Part shown: piece after piece, positions 41,625 through 52,938 of the stretch | How positions within the stretch are numbered: the first letter of the stretch is position 1 | How the letters are laid out: each line of letters opens with the position of its first letter | Assembly: GCF_001659605.2 (NCBI RefSeq) | Contig: NC_035164.2 | Coordinates: forward strand, 10,812,994-10,876,993 | DNA: 64,000 bases | Reading direction: 5' to 3' | Origin: Manihot esculenta | Lineage: Eukaryota; Streptophyta; Magnoliopsida; Malpighiales; Euphorbiaceae | Program-made: the position numbers and the translations under genes | Notes under the pieces: generated by a model | Database searches by the model: none | What the model saw: the letters and a program-made list of their open reading frames with translations, nothing else | Told to the model about the DNA's origin: nothing

Positions 41625-42375
41625 ACAGTAAAATTTCCATATTATTCATATTTTGATGAAGTTACAGCATTTGGCTCATGTTACAAGAGAAATTTTTATA
41701 ATAACCAAATTGTTATATTTATAGGCATCAACTATCATTAACAATAAATAATTTTTAATTGTGCATTATTAGAAGATGAGCGTACAAATACATGCATTAT
41801 ATTATTAAATATATTATAGATTGTATGGCTACTAAGAGACTCGTATATGTTATCTTGAATAGTGATTTATCTACAAATATTGTAATTGAAGAGGTTATTC
41901 TTGATGCAATTCACTATTTATATATGTTGCGTATTGAGAAAAATGCTACTCAAGAGATTAAAAATTATAGGGTTTCTCACGATTTAGTTAAATGCATGCT
42001 TACTTCCATGGAAATTGAAGTGTTTGAAGTATCATTAATCCAAAAAAATAATATTCAAAACAACAAATTAGATTCAACATATAAATCATAAAATGTGGGC
42101 TGAAGCTTATATAAAAGGGCTCTTCTTTGGAGCCATTAGAACCACATCAAAATGCAAAAGTATGACTCATTTTTTAATGCTTATTTGATAGGGTTTTAGA
42201 AATAATTCGTTATAATGAATTGGAAACTAATAATTTATCATCAAATACCATCCTCGAATGTTCATGTTATCTTAAGTCATATGAGATAAATGTTGCTGAG
42301 ATTTATACTATAGGCTCATTTTATAAGTTTCAAGAATAATTGTACAAAAAGTTTGCATACTTGATAGTTGGTAGT
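41625..42375 (+). pseudogene. FAR1/FHY3-type (FRS) gene or MULE transposase relic
   Basis: Broken frames on the plus strand read as a FAR1-related MULE domain in the correct order: YYSYFDEVTAFGSCYK, VIFIGINYH, CALLEDERTNT, then (41792-42091) EVILDAIHYLYMLRIEKNAT and SHDLVKCMLTSMEIEVFEVS, then MWAEAYIKGLFFGAIRTTSK (from 42093), and finally EINVAEIYTIGSFYKFQE near 42290-42340. Family members have DAIHRLC.WHIEKNA and FF.G.R.T.RCESMN at these places. Several stops and frameshifts make it dead. No DNA-binding N-terminus was found upstream. Confidence 0.75.
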
Positions 42376-42396
42376 ATTATCCTATAAAGTATAACA

Positions 42397-42696
42397 CCGT
42401 AATTTTTAGATAAATAATATTTATGATTATTATTAGAGATAGAATAAAGTTTTAAAAATTTGAGGATGAAATTTAAATTAAATTTGAATTTTAAAAGTTA
42501 ATATCTTAGAGTTTTGGGTGAAGATAAAAGTTTGAACCATTTGAAACCGTAATTTTTAGATAAATAATATTTATGATTATTATTAGAGATAGAATAAAGT
42601 TTTAAAATTTTGAGGATGAAATTTAAATTAAATTTGGATTTTAAAAGTTAATATCTTAGAGTTTTGGGTGAAGATAAAAGTTTGAACCATTTGAAG
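42397..42696 (+). repeat. Tandem duplication, two copies of 150 bp
   Basis: CCGTAATTTTTAGATAAATA... at 42397-42546 is repeated at 42547-42696 with only a couple of base differences. No coding content. A poly-A run with AAAG interruptions (42755-42795) follows. Confidence 0.85.
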
Positions 42697-42907
42697 GGCT
42701 AAAGTGGAAGCATGAAAAAGGTTGGAGGATTAAAAAGGTATTTTAATTATTAAAAAAAATAAAAGAAAAGAAAAGCAAAAAAAAAAAAAAAAAAGCACCA
42801 GTGTCTCTCATGCCTACTCTTATTCTTGCTTGCCCCGTGGAGATATACCCATAAAAACACAGAGAAGATAGAGATTTTTTTTTAACAAAAAAATCATTAT
42901 TTTTCAA

Positions 42908-43095
42908 TGTAGAAATATAATATTTTGTTTGTTGTATTTCACAATAGAGATTACAACCTATTTATACATAAGAGATAATATCTAAACAAGAAGGAAATCA
43001 AATTTATGATTATACAATCCTAAGATTAAGCAACTCATCCATCTATCAATATTTACTTCTTATATTAACATATTTATTTCCTATAACCTATAACA
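42908..43095 (-). repeat. 3' LTR of element I
   Basis: Plus strand TGTAGAAATATAATATTTTG ... CCTATAACA, 188 bp, reverse complement of the J LTR type. Confidence 0.88.
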
Positions 43096-43282
43096 CTCCA
43101 TCTCAAGTTGGAGCATAAATGTTAATCATACCCAACTTGTTACATATATAATCAATTTCAGTTATAAGGACAACTAACCCAAAACAATCAAAATAAACAA
43201 AAGATCAGAAGAACAGAAGAACCCGTGAACAGTACTCATGAACAGTAATCGATGAACAGTACCCGATGAACCGTGCCCGATG

Positions 43283-44010
43283 TCTCCAAATATTATCCTT
43301 TATGGGTAACCCAAATGAACAGAGCCCTAAGTCTCCAAATATTACCCTTTATGGGTAACCCAAATGAACATAATCTTAAGTTTCCAAATGTTACCCTTTA
43401 GGGGTAACCCAAAATGAACATAGCCCTAAGTCTTCAAATGTTATCCTTTATGGGTAATCAAAATGAACAGAGCGAGCCATGAGTCTCCAAATGTTACCCT
43501 TTGTGAGTAACCAAAATGAACAGAGCCCTAAGTCTCCAAATGTTACCCTTTGTGGGTAACCTAAATGAACAGAGCTCTAAGTCTCCAAATGTTACCCTTT
43601 ATGGGTAACCCAAATGAACATAGCCCTAAGTCTCCAAATGTTACCCTTTACGGGTAACCCAAAATGAACGTAGTTCTAAGTCTCCAAATGTTACCCTTTA
43701 TGGGTAACCCAAATGAACAGAGCTCTAAATCTCCAAACTCTACCCTTTATGGGTAACCCCGATGAACAGAGTCCTAAGTCTCCAAATATTACCCTTTATG
43801 GGTAACCCAAATGAACAGAGCCCTAAGTCTCTAAATATTACCCTTTATGGGTAACCCGATGAACAGAACCCTAAGTCTTCAAATGTTACCCTTTATGGAT
43901 AACCCAAATGAACAGAGTCCTAAGTCTCCAAATGTTACCCTTTATGGGTAACATAAATGAACAGAGCCCTAAGTCTCCAAATGTTACCCTTTATTGATAA
44001 TTCAAATGTT
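43283..44010 (-). repeat. Minisatellite: about 15 units of ~49 bp
   Basis: Units follow the plus-strand pattern TCTCCAAATGTTACCCTTTA-TGGGTAACCCAAATGAACAGAGCCCTAAG with scattered changes and 1-4 bp length differences. Each unit holds GTTACCC ... GGGTAAC, an inverted repeat able to form a hairpin. A single copy of the same unit is in the leader of element J (54129-54179). There are no unique spacers, so it is not a CRISPR array. Confidence 0.92.
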
Positions 44011-44241
44011 GGATGAAATCCACAAGCTAGCAGGTGGACATCACACTCTCCCCTGCTAAATTAATTTGCAACTTTCTCGTCGCAACTGAATTGAATACAA
44101 TTGCTAAACTAAGACCGAACCTTCGCGTATTGTGGTTTGCTAGTACCTTGGGCGGCTCTATCTCGTCTCACACGGTAGCCCTTTCCTCACAGGCCCACTA
44201 GTTTCGCACAATTTGTCTGACCCAGAGTGGCTCTGATACCA

Positions 44242-44430
44242 TGTAGAAATATAATATTTTGTTTGTTGTATTTCACAATAGAGATTACAGCCTATTTATA
44301 CATGAGAGACGGTATCTAAACAGGAAGGAAAATCAAATCTATGATTATACAATCATAAGATTAAGCAACTGATCGATCTATCAATATTTACTTCCTATAT
44401 TAACATATTTACTTCCTATAACCTATAACA
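44242..44430 (-). repeat. 5' LTR of element I
   Basis: 189 bp, similar to 42908-43095 with a modest number of differences. Followed on the right by the target duplication TTCAA. Confidence 0.88.
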
Positions 44431-44882
44431 TTCAATAAATACAACACTCCAAAACATACCCCAACGAAAAAACTGAAAGGCTTGCATCCTTGTTTTTTTC
44501 TTCAGCGTCATCGCTCTCTTCGGATTGTTCATAGGTTTCATACAATGTCATGGTCTGATGGGATTTCGATTGCACGAGCCTATATTGAGAACTGAATTTT
44601 TATTTCTCCAACGATGTGAAAGCAACAGTAGCAGCAGCAAAAGCAAAAGCACAAAATCTTGATTTCCAAGAATTGTGCAGTGTGAATGGAGAAGAGAACG
44701 AATTCCAATCAATGTGGCTCGATGTCTTCATCATTGTTGACATCAAATTGTTATTATTCAACTTGGGATCAGATTGAGGGCAAGTGTAATTCCACAAAAT
44801 TTGATTGGTTCTTGGAGTACATTACTCTTGTGGTTCCGGGCATTATTTGCCTAAGACAAGCATTAGGTGATGGAGAATTAAT
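44431..44882. other. Unassigned sequence between two Copia elements
   Basis: Includes a short plus-strand frame (44714-44901, start MSSSLLTSNCYYSTWDQ) with a hydrophobic stretch (LEYITLVVPGIICL). I do not recognise it. It could be an exon remnant or chance. Confidence 0.3.
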
Positions 44883-45304
44883 TGTTGGAAAAATAGGATG
44901 AAATAATAAAATCTTAGTCATGTTTGACACTATTCTTAAGGATTTATTTTGTAATCCCCCAAGATTAAACAGGTTCTTCTAAGATTTAATTTTCAGGATC
45001 AGAACAATAAGAATTTATCTTTAATTTATAATCCAGCAGAAAACATAAAGAAAAGAGAATAAAGTAGAAAAATGGAATTGCACTTTTTTGTAAAAAATGA
45101 GCCTATTTATAGTGGAAAAAATGGTCGTCGTAAGCGGTTATAAAAATCTTGAAATAATATAATAAAATTATAACGGTCAGATTTAATATTAAATTTAAAG
45201 ATTAAATCTATAACAGTAAAAAAATCTTATAAATAAAATTTTCAATAATCATAAAATCTTCAACGACCACAAAATTTTTTAAAATCTAAACTAATTTTAC
45301 AACA
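44883..45304 (-). repeat. 3' LTR of element H
   Basis: Plus strand TGTTGGAAAAATAGGATG ... TTTTACAACA. A purine-rich GTGGGAGAT on the minus strand abuts it. Confidence 0.8.
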
Positions 45305-45857
45305 ATCTCCCACATATTTCAAAAGATTTTTCATTGCTAGGTTTAAAAATTTAGTGTATATGTTTCATATCTAGTGTCTTTTGGACTATGAAACTAGACC
45401 TAGATTAATAAGACTTAACGTATAGAGCAATCAGTGAAACTTTTATTTCTATGAACCAAAAACTCTTTTTTGTATGCTAATATCCCATCAATCTCATAAC
45501 GCTCCACAGATCTTGTTGTCAACGCTGTTTTGTGCTAATAGGCCATGCGCGCGCCTGGTAGTTCATACGTTCTATAGAGATTATGCCACAATCTCATAAA
45601 AGCGGCCCCACTCCACACTTATATAGGTGATATCATCAAGTGTATACTGCAATTTATACACCATCCACAAGGGATATGAATATCATTAAGATCTTTCATC
45701 TCATCCTCTCAATAAAGCAGTCTAGCACTTTTCACACCATAGGAAGGGACAACGACAAATACTGCTAGCAGAACTAACAAGTGACTTGTTATTACCCAAA
45801 TGAACATTTTTCATGGGATCTCCAATCACAAAGGTTGGGTTTCTATCACTGTTAATT

Positions 45858-48800
45858 TCAAATTAGCTCAAGTCTCATTCCTCTTGATGTTTCATCTATT
45901 AGTTTTCTCCTCAAAGGTTTAGTAAGAGGATCGGCCAAATTCACTTCTGACTTCACATAGTCAATGGAAATAGTTCTATCTTTCAGCAGCTGCTTAATAA
46001 CATTATGTCTCAGTTGAATATGTCTATTCTTACCATTTAAAGTTTTATTCTTTGCAATGGCTATTGTCGCTTGGCAATCACAACGCATTGATATAGATGG
46101 TGTTGGTTTTATTCCTAACGGAATATTTGCTAAGAAATTTCTTAGCCACTCAGCTTCAGTTCCAACTAATTCCAGAGCAATAAACTCTGACTCCATAGTG
46201 GATTTAGCAATGATATTTTGTTTGGTTGATTTCCATGTAATTGCACTACCTTCTAGAGTGAATACATAACCACTAATGGATTTTATCTCATCTGAATATG
46301 AAATCCAGTTAACATCATTGTATCCTTCTAATATAGCAGGAAATCCACTATATAAGATACCATAGTTCATGATACCTCTCAAATATTTCATTAGTCTGAC
46401 TAATGCAACCCAATGATCGTTATTAGGATTATGTGTATACCTACTCAATCTAGATCGTGAAAAATTCATTAAATGCAACAGTCACCTCTATTTTTCTTTG
46501 ATTGATAGTTAGGATCATAATGGGTACTCACTGGTTTGACATCGAAATGTCCAAACTTCCTTAGAAACTTCTCAACGTAATGCTCTTGTGATAGCATTAG
46601 ACTATCATTCTTCCTTATGATTCTAACTCCCAAAATCACATTTGCCTCTCTTATATCTTTCATATCAAATTTAGAGGCAAAAAAAGCTTTTGATTTATAA
46701 ACTATATCGTAACTCGTACAAAAAATAAGCATTTCATCCACATATAAACAAATAATCACAAATTCATCATTTATACGTTTTGTATATACACATTTATCAA
46801 CTTCAACAAAGGTAAAACCATCATTCAACAAAACTTGGTCAAATTTCTCATGCCACTGTTTGGAACTTGTTTTAAACCATATAAGGATTTAAGAAGTATG
46901 CAAACTTTATTTTCTTGACCAGAAATAATACAACCATCAGGTTGTACCATATAAATTTCTTCTTCCAAGTCTCCATTTAGAAAAGTTATTTTAACATCCA
47001 TTTGATGAATAATAAGTTTATATATAGAAGCTAAAACAATTAATACTCTAATAGAAGAAATTCTAACTATAGGAATAAAGGTGTCAAAATAATCTATATT
47101 TTATTTTTGAGAAAAACCTTTTACTACTAGTCTTACTTTATACTTTTCAATTGACCCATCTGAGTTATATTTCCTTTTGAAAATTCATTTACAACCAATA
47201 GGTTTAGCTTCTGAAGGCAAGTCTACTAAAGTCCAGGTACCATTTTGAGTAATAGAATCAATTTCAGCTTTAATTGTTTCTTTCCAAAAAGGAGTTTCAA
47301 AAGATTTAATAGCTTCAGAAAAACTTAAAAGTTCATTTTCAACAAGATAAGTGTAAAAGTCATTTCCAAAAGAAGTCTCTTTTCTTTGTCTTTTACTTCT
47401 TCTTAAATCTGCATTATTATTTCTAAAATCATTTTCATAAATATCTTCATTAGGTTCATGAGAAATTTTCTCAACTTTTAAAGAAAAAATATGTTAAAAA
47501 AATTCGGCATTTTTTGTCTCAATTATAGTATTACAATCAAGCACATTACTTTTCAAAACAAGAAATCTATATGCAACTCTATGTTCAGCATAACCTATAA
47601 ATATGCAATCAGAAGTTTTTGAACCTATTTTTCGTTTCTTAGGATAAAGAAGCATTACTTTAACAAGACACTCCCACACTTTTAAATATTTTAAGTTAGG
47701 TGTATAACCTTTCTAAAGTTCATAGGGTGTTTTATTAGTTTTCTTATAGGATATCTTATTTTGTAAATGACAAGCAGATAATAAAGCTTTCTCCAAAGGT
47801 TATTAGGTAAGAAAGAACTTATTAATAAAGCATTCATCATTTCTTTTAATGTTCTTTTTTTTTCCGCTACTCTATTGGATTCAGGTGAATAAGGTGGAGT
47901 AAATTCATGAATTATTCATTCTTTTTTACAAAAGTTATTAAAGATATATTCTTCAGCTCTATCTTATCTAATCCTTTTTATTTTCCTATTTAATTGATTT
48001 TCTATTTCAACTTTATATAATTGAAACATATCAAATGTTTCATCTTTGTTTCTAAGCAAATATACTTTAGTATATCTAGAATAGTCATCAATAAAAATTA
48101 TATAATATTTTTTACCACCTCTAGTCATAGTTTGTTTTAAATCCCCAAGTCTGTGTGTATTAAACTAAGCAATTCAGATTATCTGTGTGTAGTTGAACAT
48201 GATTTTTTGGGTGACTTAGATTCTGCACAAATCTCACATTTATTTAAATATATATTACCAGTGCCAGATATTATACCAAGATATTGCATTTTTTTAATAT
48301 AAGAAACACTAACATGTCCTAATCTAGCATGTCATAAATCAAAAGAATCAAGCAAGCTGAAGAAGAGGCATTTTATTTATTATTGCAGAAATATTGAGAA
48401 CAAAGAATCCCTAATTACAATAACCTTTTTCAACAAAAATATAATTTTTAGTCAGTACAATTTTGTCTGACTCAAAAGACACCTTAATCCCAGCTTTTTC
48501 TAATAGAGTTATAAAAATTAAATTAGCTCTCATATTAGGTACATAAAATACTTCATTAAGTGCCAAGGTCTTTCCAGATGTGAGTTTGAAAAGAACTTTC
48601 CCTTTACCAAGGACACTTGAAGTCCTAGAATCACCTAAATACATATCTTCTTCTCTTTTCCCACTGTAGTATAGGAGATAAACGTATTTTTGTTTGTACA
48701 GATATGTCTAGTAGCACCAAAGTCTACTACCCATTCTTGTACATTAGTTACAAGAAAAGTTTGAGAAATGACCGCAGCAATAATGTCATCTCCTTCAACT

Positions 48801-48900
48801 AAATTCACTTTTAGTTTAGGAGGATTGTCATTTATCACTCTTTTCCTGCACTGAGGTGCATGATGACCCGGCTTACCACGTAGAAAATAATGTCCTTTTT
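45858..48900 (-). pseudogene. gag-end and pol of element H (Copia)
   Basis: Order on the minus strand: damaged zinc knuckle (GKPGHHAPQCRKR near 48860), protease with VVDFGATRHIC where VDSGA is expected, pre-integrase (LNEVFYVPNMRANLI), integrase end (GSKTSDCIFIGYAEH), RT end with YVDEMLIF where YVDD is expected, and RNase H ([42 protein letters not shown]). Between these, stops and frameshifts are frequent (46832-47493 and 47680-48410 have no long frame). Two catalytic motifs are changed, so it is dead. Confidence 0.88.
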
Positions 48901-49255
48901 TTTTAAAGGTGGATTATTAAACTTAGGTTTCTAATAAGATTTTTTATTTTCGTACCTGTTATTTGATTTGTGCACTTTTTCTTGTATAAGGTTTGCTCTT
49001 GTAGCCAGCTCTTTACCTTTTGCAGTTTTAAGTTTCCTCCTGTTTGTATCTTCAATATTCTATATATCAAGAAAAGGTTTAGCATATGAAACAGCAGACA
49101 AAAGAGGCCCACCATTTACAGTAGCAGAAAGTGCGGTGGCAGGAAGTACAGCAGAAGTAGAGGCAGGAACAATGTCATTGGAAGCAGACAGTGGAGAAGC
49201 AGAAACAGTGACAAAGTTTGGTTCTATTTGTGTAAAGTTCCTAAATCCTTAAAAT

Positions 49256-49686
49256 TGTTGAAAAAATAGGATAAAATAATAAAATATGAGTCGTGTTGGA
49301 CACTGTCCTTAAAAATTTATTTTGTAATCTCCCAGAATTAAACATATTTTTTTAAAATTTAATTTGCAAGATCATAACAACAAAAATTTATCTTTAATTT
49401 ATAACCCAGCAGAAAATATACAGAAGAAAAAGAATACAGTAGAAAAATGGGAGTGCTTTTCTTTATAAAGGTGGAGACTATTCATAGTGGAAAAAAAGGC
49501 CGTTATAAAAGTATTGAGATAATATAATAAAATCATAACGGTCAGATTTAATATTATATTTAAATATTAAAACTGTAATAGCAAAAAATCTCATAAATAA
49601 AATTTTCAATGACCATAAAATTTTCAACGAATATAAAATCTTTAATAACCATAAAATTTTTTGAAATCTAAACTAATTTTATAACA
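49256..49686 (-). repeat. 5' LTR of element H
   Basis: TGTTGAAAAAATAGGATA ... TTTTATAACA. The sequence just inside it does not show the tRNA-Met primer site found in I and J. Confidence 0.78.
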
Positions 49687-51200
49687 ATTCAGTGATTACA
49701 AATTTAGTATAATAACTTTTCTCCAAATAAAGTGCACTTTTAAACTGTAATATTATAGATTTCATTTGTACTTTACATGATCGAGGTTAATGGCTAAGTG
49801 AAATAAGGAAATCTTAGGAGACATAGTTCATGGTTAAAACCCACACATTTTAGTTTTTCTTTGCTTCGCATTAAGGATTTTTCTCTTCATATGAGATGAC
49901 AATTATACCATCTTCAGTTTACCCCCCTCAGTTTCGTAACTTAAAAAGAAAATAATTTCTATACTGTAATTGACCCAATCAAGTACATTGGGCTGGGGAT
50001 ACTGTCAATCTTAGTTACATTTGTTTTGGCTAGCAGAAATTCTCAAAGGGTTGTTGATTAAAATCTATTATATAGCAAGCTAATCCTTCCCAAGAAAATG
50101 ACATATAGCACTTTATGGCATCTTATAATAAAAATGTAGCTTAACATTTTGATATATGTAACTCCTTAATTTTTTTTTAATGTCTTATTTATTTGTTTTA
50201 ATTAATGATCATTTATTTTATTTAATTAGTGTTAAATCAAATTATTAGTACTAATATTTATTTTAGATGATTAATTGGGAAAATAAAATTTTTTATTTTT
50301 TATTTTTTATAATTATTTTTTATAACGTAAAAGTACAATAAAAACAATGACAATGATATATAAAATTCATAATTTTATAATTCTTTTTAAAAGATAATTC
50401 TATAAAATTGATTTATTAATACATTAATTATTTATTTCTAAAAAATTAGAGAGTAAATCATTTCTAAAATTACTCAATTTTTAATTTAAATTTACACTAG
50501 ATTTATCAATAATTTTAAATTATTTAGTTTAATTAATAAAAATTATTTAAAATAAATTTTAAATTAAACTAATTTAAAAAATTAGATAGAGGTTAATTTA
50601 ATTATAATAAATTTAAAAATAAAATTTAAATTATATTATAAAATATTATTTTAATAAATAAAAATATATACTGGTATGTGCATAGCACATGTATTTATCT
50701 AGTTCAATACATATATAGAAAAGAATCTAAACAGCAGATTTCCCGGCAACTTGGTAGAGATTGAATCATAAAAGGATCAAAGCTTGATGATAATTCAGTT
50801 TCAAAAAAGCGACCTCCGGAATTGAGGAAACTCTCCGTTACATATGTTCTGCTTTCTGCGTGGTGCCTTTTTCCATGACCTTAGCACCCCAATCTCAAGA
50901 ATGCGATTTATATAAATAAACCAAAAAGACTAAAACTGGCAATTCTAATCACAAGTTCATGGAAAATGTTAAAATATAATACATCCACACCCTAATATAG
51001 CTGCTAGTGTCAATCTATCATCAAATGCTTGTTCATCATCCACAAAGGTTTCCACCTCTTTTATTGTCAAAAGGACAATTCAAAAGCTAACTCAACAGTA
51101 AGCAGTCTAGAGTAAATGAATGGACAGCCAGCTGAAATATGTTGTCCGCACTAGGCCGTTTTACACAAAAAGTTTTCTCTAGCATTCTATATATTCCCAC
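49687..51200. other. AT-rich intergenic region downstream of SERRATE
   Basis: No gene recognised. 50160-50690 is extremely AT-rich. The SERRATE 3' untranslated region probably ends somewhere in 50700-51300; no poly(A) signal could be chosen with confidence. Confidence 0.5.
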
Positions 51201-51518
51201 CCCCTAAATACATATAAGGATTCGTATCAAATGTAACATGAGGGGAATTTTTTTTCTTTTTTTGGAAAAAAAAAAAAAAAAGACTTTTGCATCTCTAACA
51301 CACAATCTGCAGTGATATCACAGCAGGCCATGTCACATTACCACTAAGACGCTGGCTGTCCAATCCCCAAAGATCTAAGTAAAGACGATTTCTTCTTCAG
51401 CTGGATGTGCTCATAACAACCGAAGTTGACTCTGAACTAGCAGGAGTTGCCTTTGCTGGATAAAATGAAAAATAAATCTCCAGATCTGAATGCTTCACCA
51501 TCTTTCTAACAGTGACAC

Positions 51519-52880
51519 CTACAAACTCCTGTAATCTATAACAGTGACTTCATCCTCTGGTGCATCTAGATCTTGATAGCTGCAAAAAATGTTCAATGCT
51601 TGGAAGGGTTCACATCTTGATCAGGATAATAATCAAAATACATAGACTGGACATTAAGCATATGTTTGAATAGGAGGAAGGAAAATAAATAATATAAATA
51701 CTGATTAGGAGAGAATAACTTTTTATTATGTTTGGACACATAAGAAAATATTGAAAGGAAAGTTATTCTTTAATTGATAATACTGCAAATTTATCCATAA
51801 ATTTCAAAAACCACCTAGCAAACATAGGCCTATAATTATAATTTTAAGAGAAAATTACTATTTAATTCATATGTTATAGAAAAACTCACTAGTTAGCTCT
51901 TGATTTTTAAAAAATATATTAAGATATCTCTAACATTTTAAAAAGTCAACTAATTAATCTCTCCATCAATTTTGACCATTAAGTGTTACAGAAAAGTTTA
52001 CAGATGTATTTAGTTACAGAAAACAATCTTCTGTTTTCTAACTCCAATTTTGTTTTCATTTTCTTTGCTTTGTTCTCTAGGGAAAATTGGGAAAACCTAT
52101 TTATTTCATGGAATGTTGATAATTATTTTCTACTGAAAAAACTAGAAAATATATTCACATTATCATTATTTTTTTTGTAAAAAATATGTTTATCTTTTTT
52201 ATAATACTCCTCACCTTAATTTTTATATTAATTTAAAAGGAGGAGAAAAATTCATGCATCTTATATTAATTTAAAATAAAAAGAAAAATTTATGCATACT
52301 TTAATATATAAATATAATTATTGAAAATCATGTTTTATTTATATAAAATTATTCATACATGGAGTTCCATGTTCTTCACTTCGGAAAACCGTGTTTTTCA
52401 ATTTTCTAATATAATGAAGAAAACATGAAAAACGATCATTTTAGTGTTTTTTATTTCCTTTATAAAATCTAGAAAACAAAAAATTTGTTTTCTGTTTTCC
52501 AATTAGAGTAAAAAAGTTAAAATGAACACATTTTCTAATTTTCTGAAAAACAAGGAAAACTTTTTTAGGAAACATGCATGTTTTCTATAAATAAACAGAC
52601 CCTAAAATACCCTAGATATGGAGAGAGTAATTAGTAGATATTTTTACAAAACTGATGAATTAACTAATAAATTTTCTCATATCACAGAGAGTAAATGGTA
52701 AAGCACTTAGCAGCTAAAACTATTAGTAGATTTTTAATATCTTAGAAACGTTTTAATATATTTTTAAAATTGAAGAACTAACTAATGAGTTAAATAGTAA
52801 ATTTCTTATTTTAAAACCCTCCCCCACCAACTTCCCTCCAATTTGGAGAGAAAATGATTGTGAACATAGAAGTTACTTTC

Positions 52881-52938
<58 letters not shown>

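Larger units (their letters stand above)
42908..44430 (-). mobile_element. Element I: short non-autonomous Copia element
   Basis: 1.5 kb. LTRs at 42908-43095 and 44242-44430, perfect 5-bp target duplication TTCAA (42903-42907 and 44431-44435), and a tRNA-Met primer site at 44230-44241. No coding sequence. Its LTRs, leader (GTTGTCCTTAT near 43166 on the minus strand) and last bases before the 3' LTR (TATATGTAACAAGTTGGG) match element J at 53878-57488. It is thus a J relative whose coding part was removed and whose leader repeat was expanded. Confidence 0.9.
44883..49686 (-). mobile_element. Element H: old, degenerate Copia element
   Basis: LTRs at 44883-45304 and 49256-49686 (422 and 431 bp), clearly diverged from each other (roughly 80-85% alike by eye in the first part), with Copia-order pol remains between them on the minus strand. 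No clear target duplication is left. Confidence 0.85.

Noticed and set aside
43283..44010. Regular array that resembles a CRISPR array
   Set aside because: Units are contiguous and carry no unique spacers, the context is a plant LTR element, and the unit is found singly in element J. It is a minisatellite.
44714..44901. Short frame with a hydrophobic segment as a membrane-protein exon
   Set aside because: No family recognised and no matching neighbouring exons or splice sites found. It runs into the LTR of element H.
44878..49691. Target duplication of element H
   Set aside because: The flanking pentamers TTAAT and ATTCA do not match. With diverged LTRs any duplication may have decayed, so none is claimed.
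51640..52610. A fold-back element in the intron (TTTCTGTTTTC-rich ends near 52010 and 52490-52600)
   Set aside because: Similarity between the ends is mostly low-complexity T/A-rich sequence. No clear terminal repeats or target duplication could be set.
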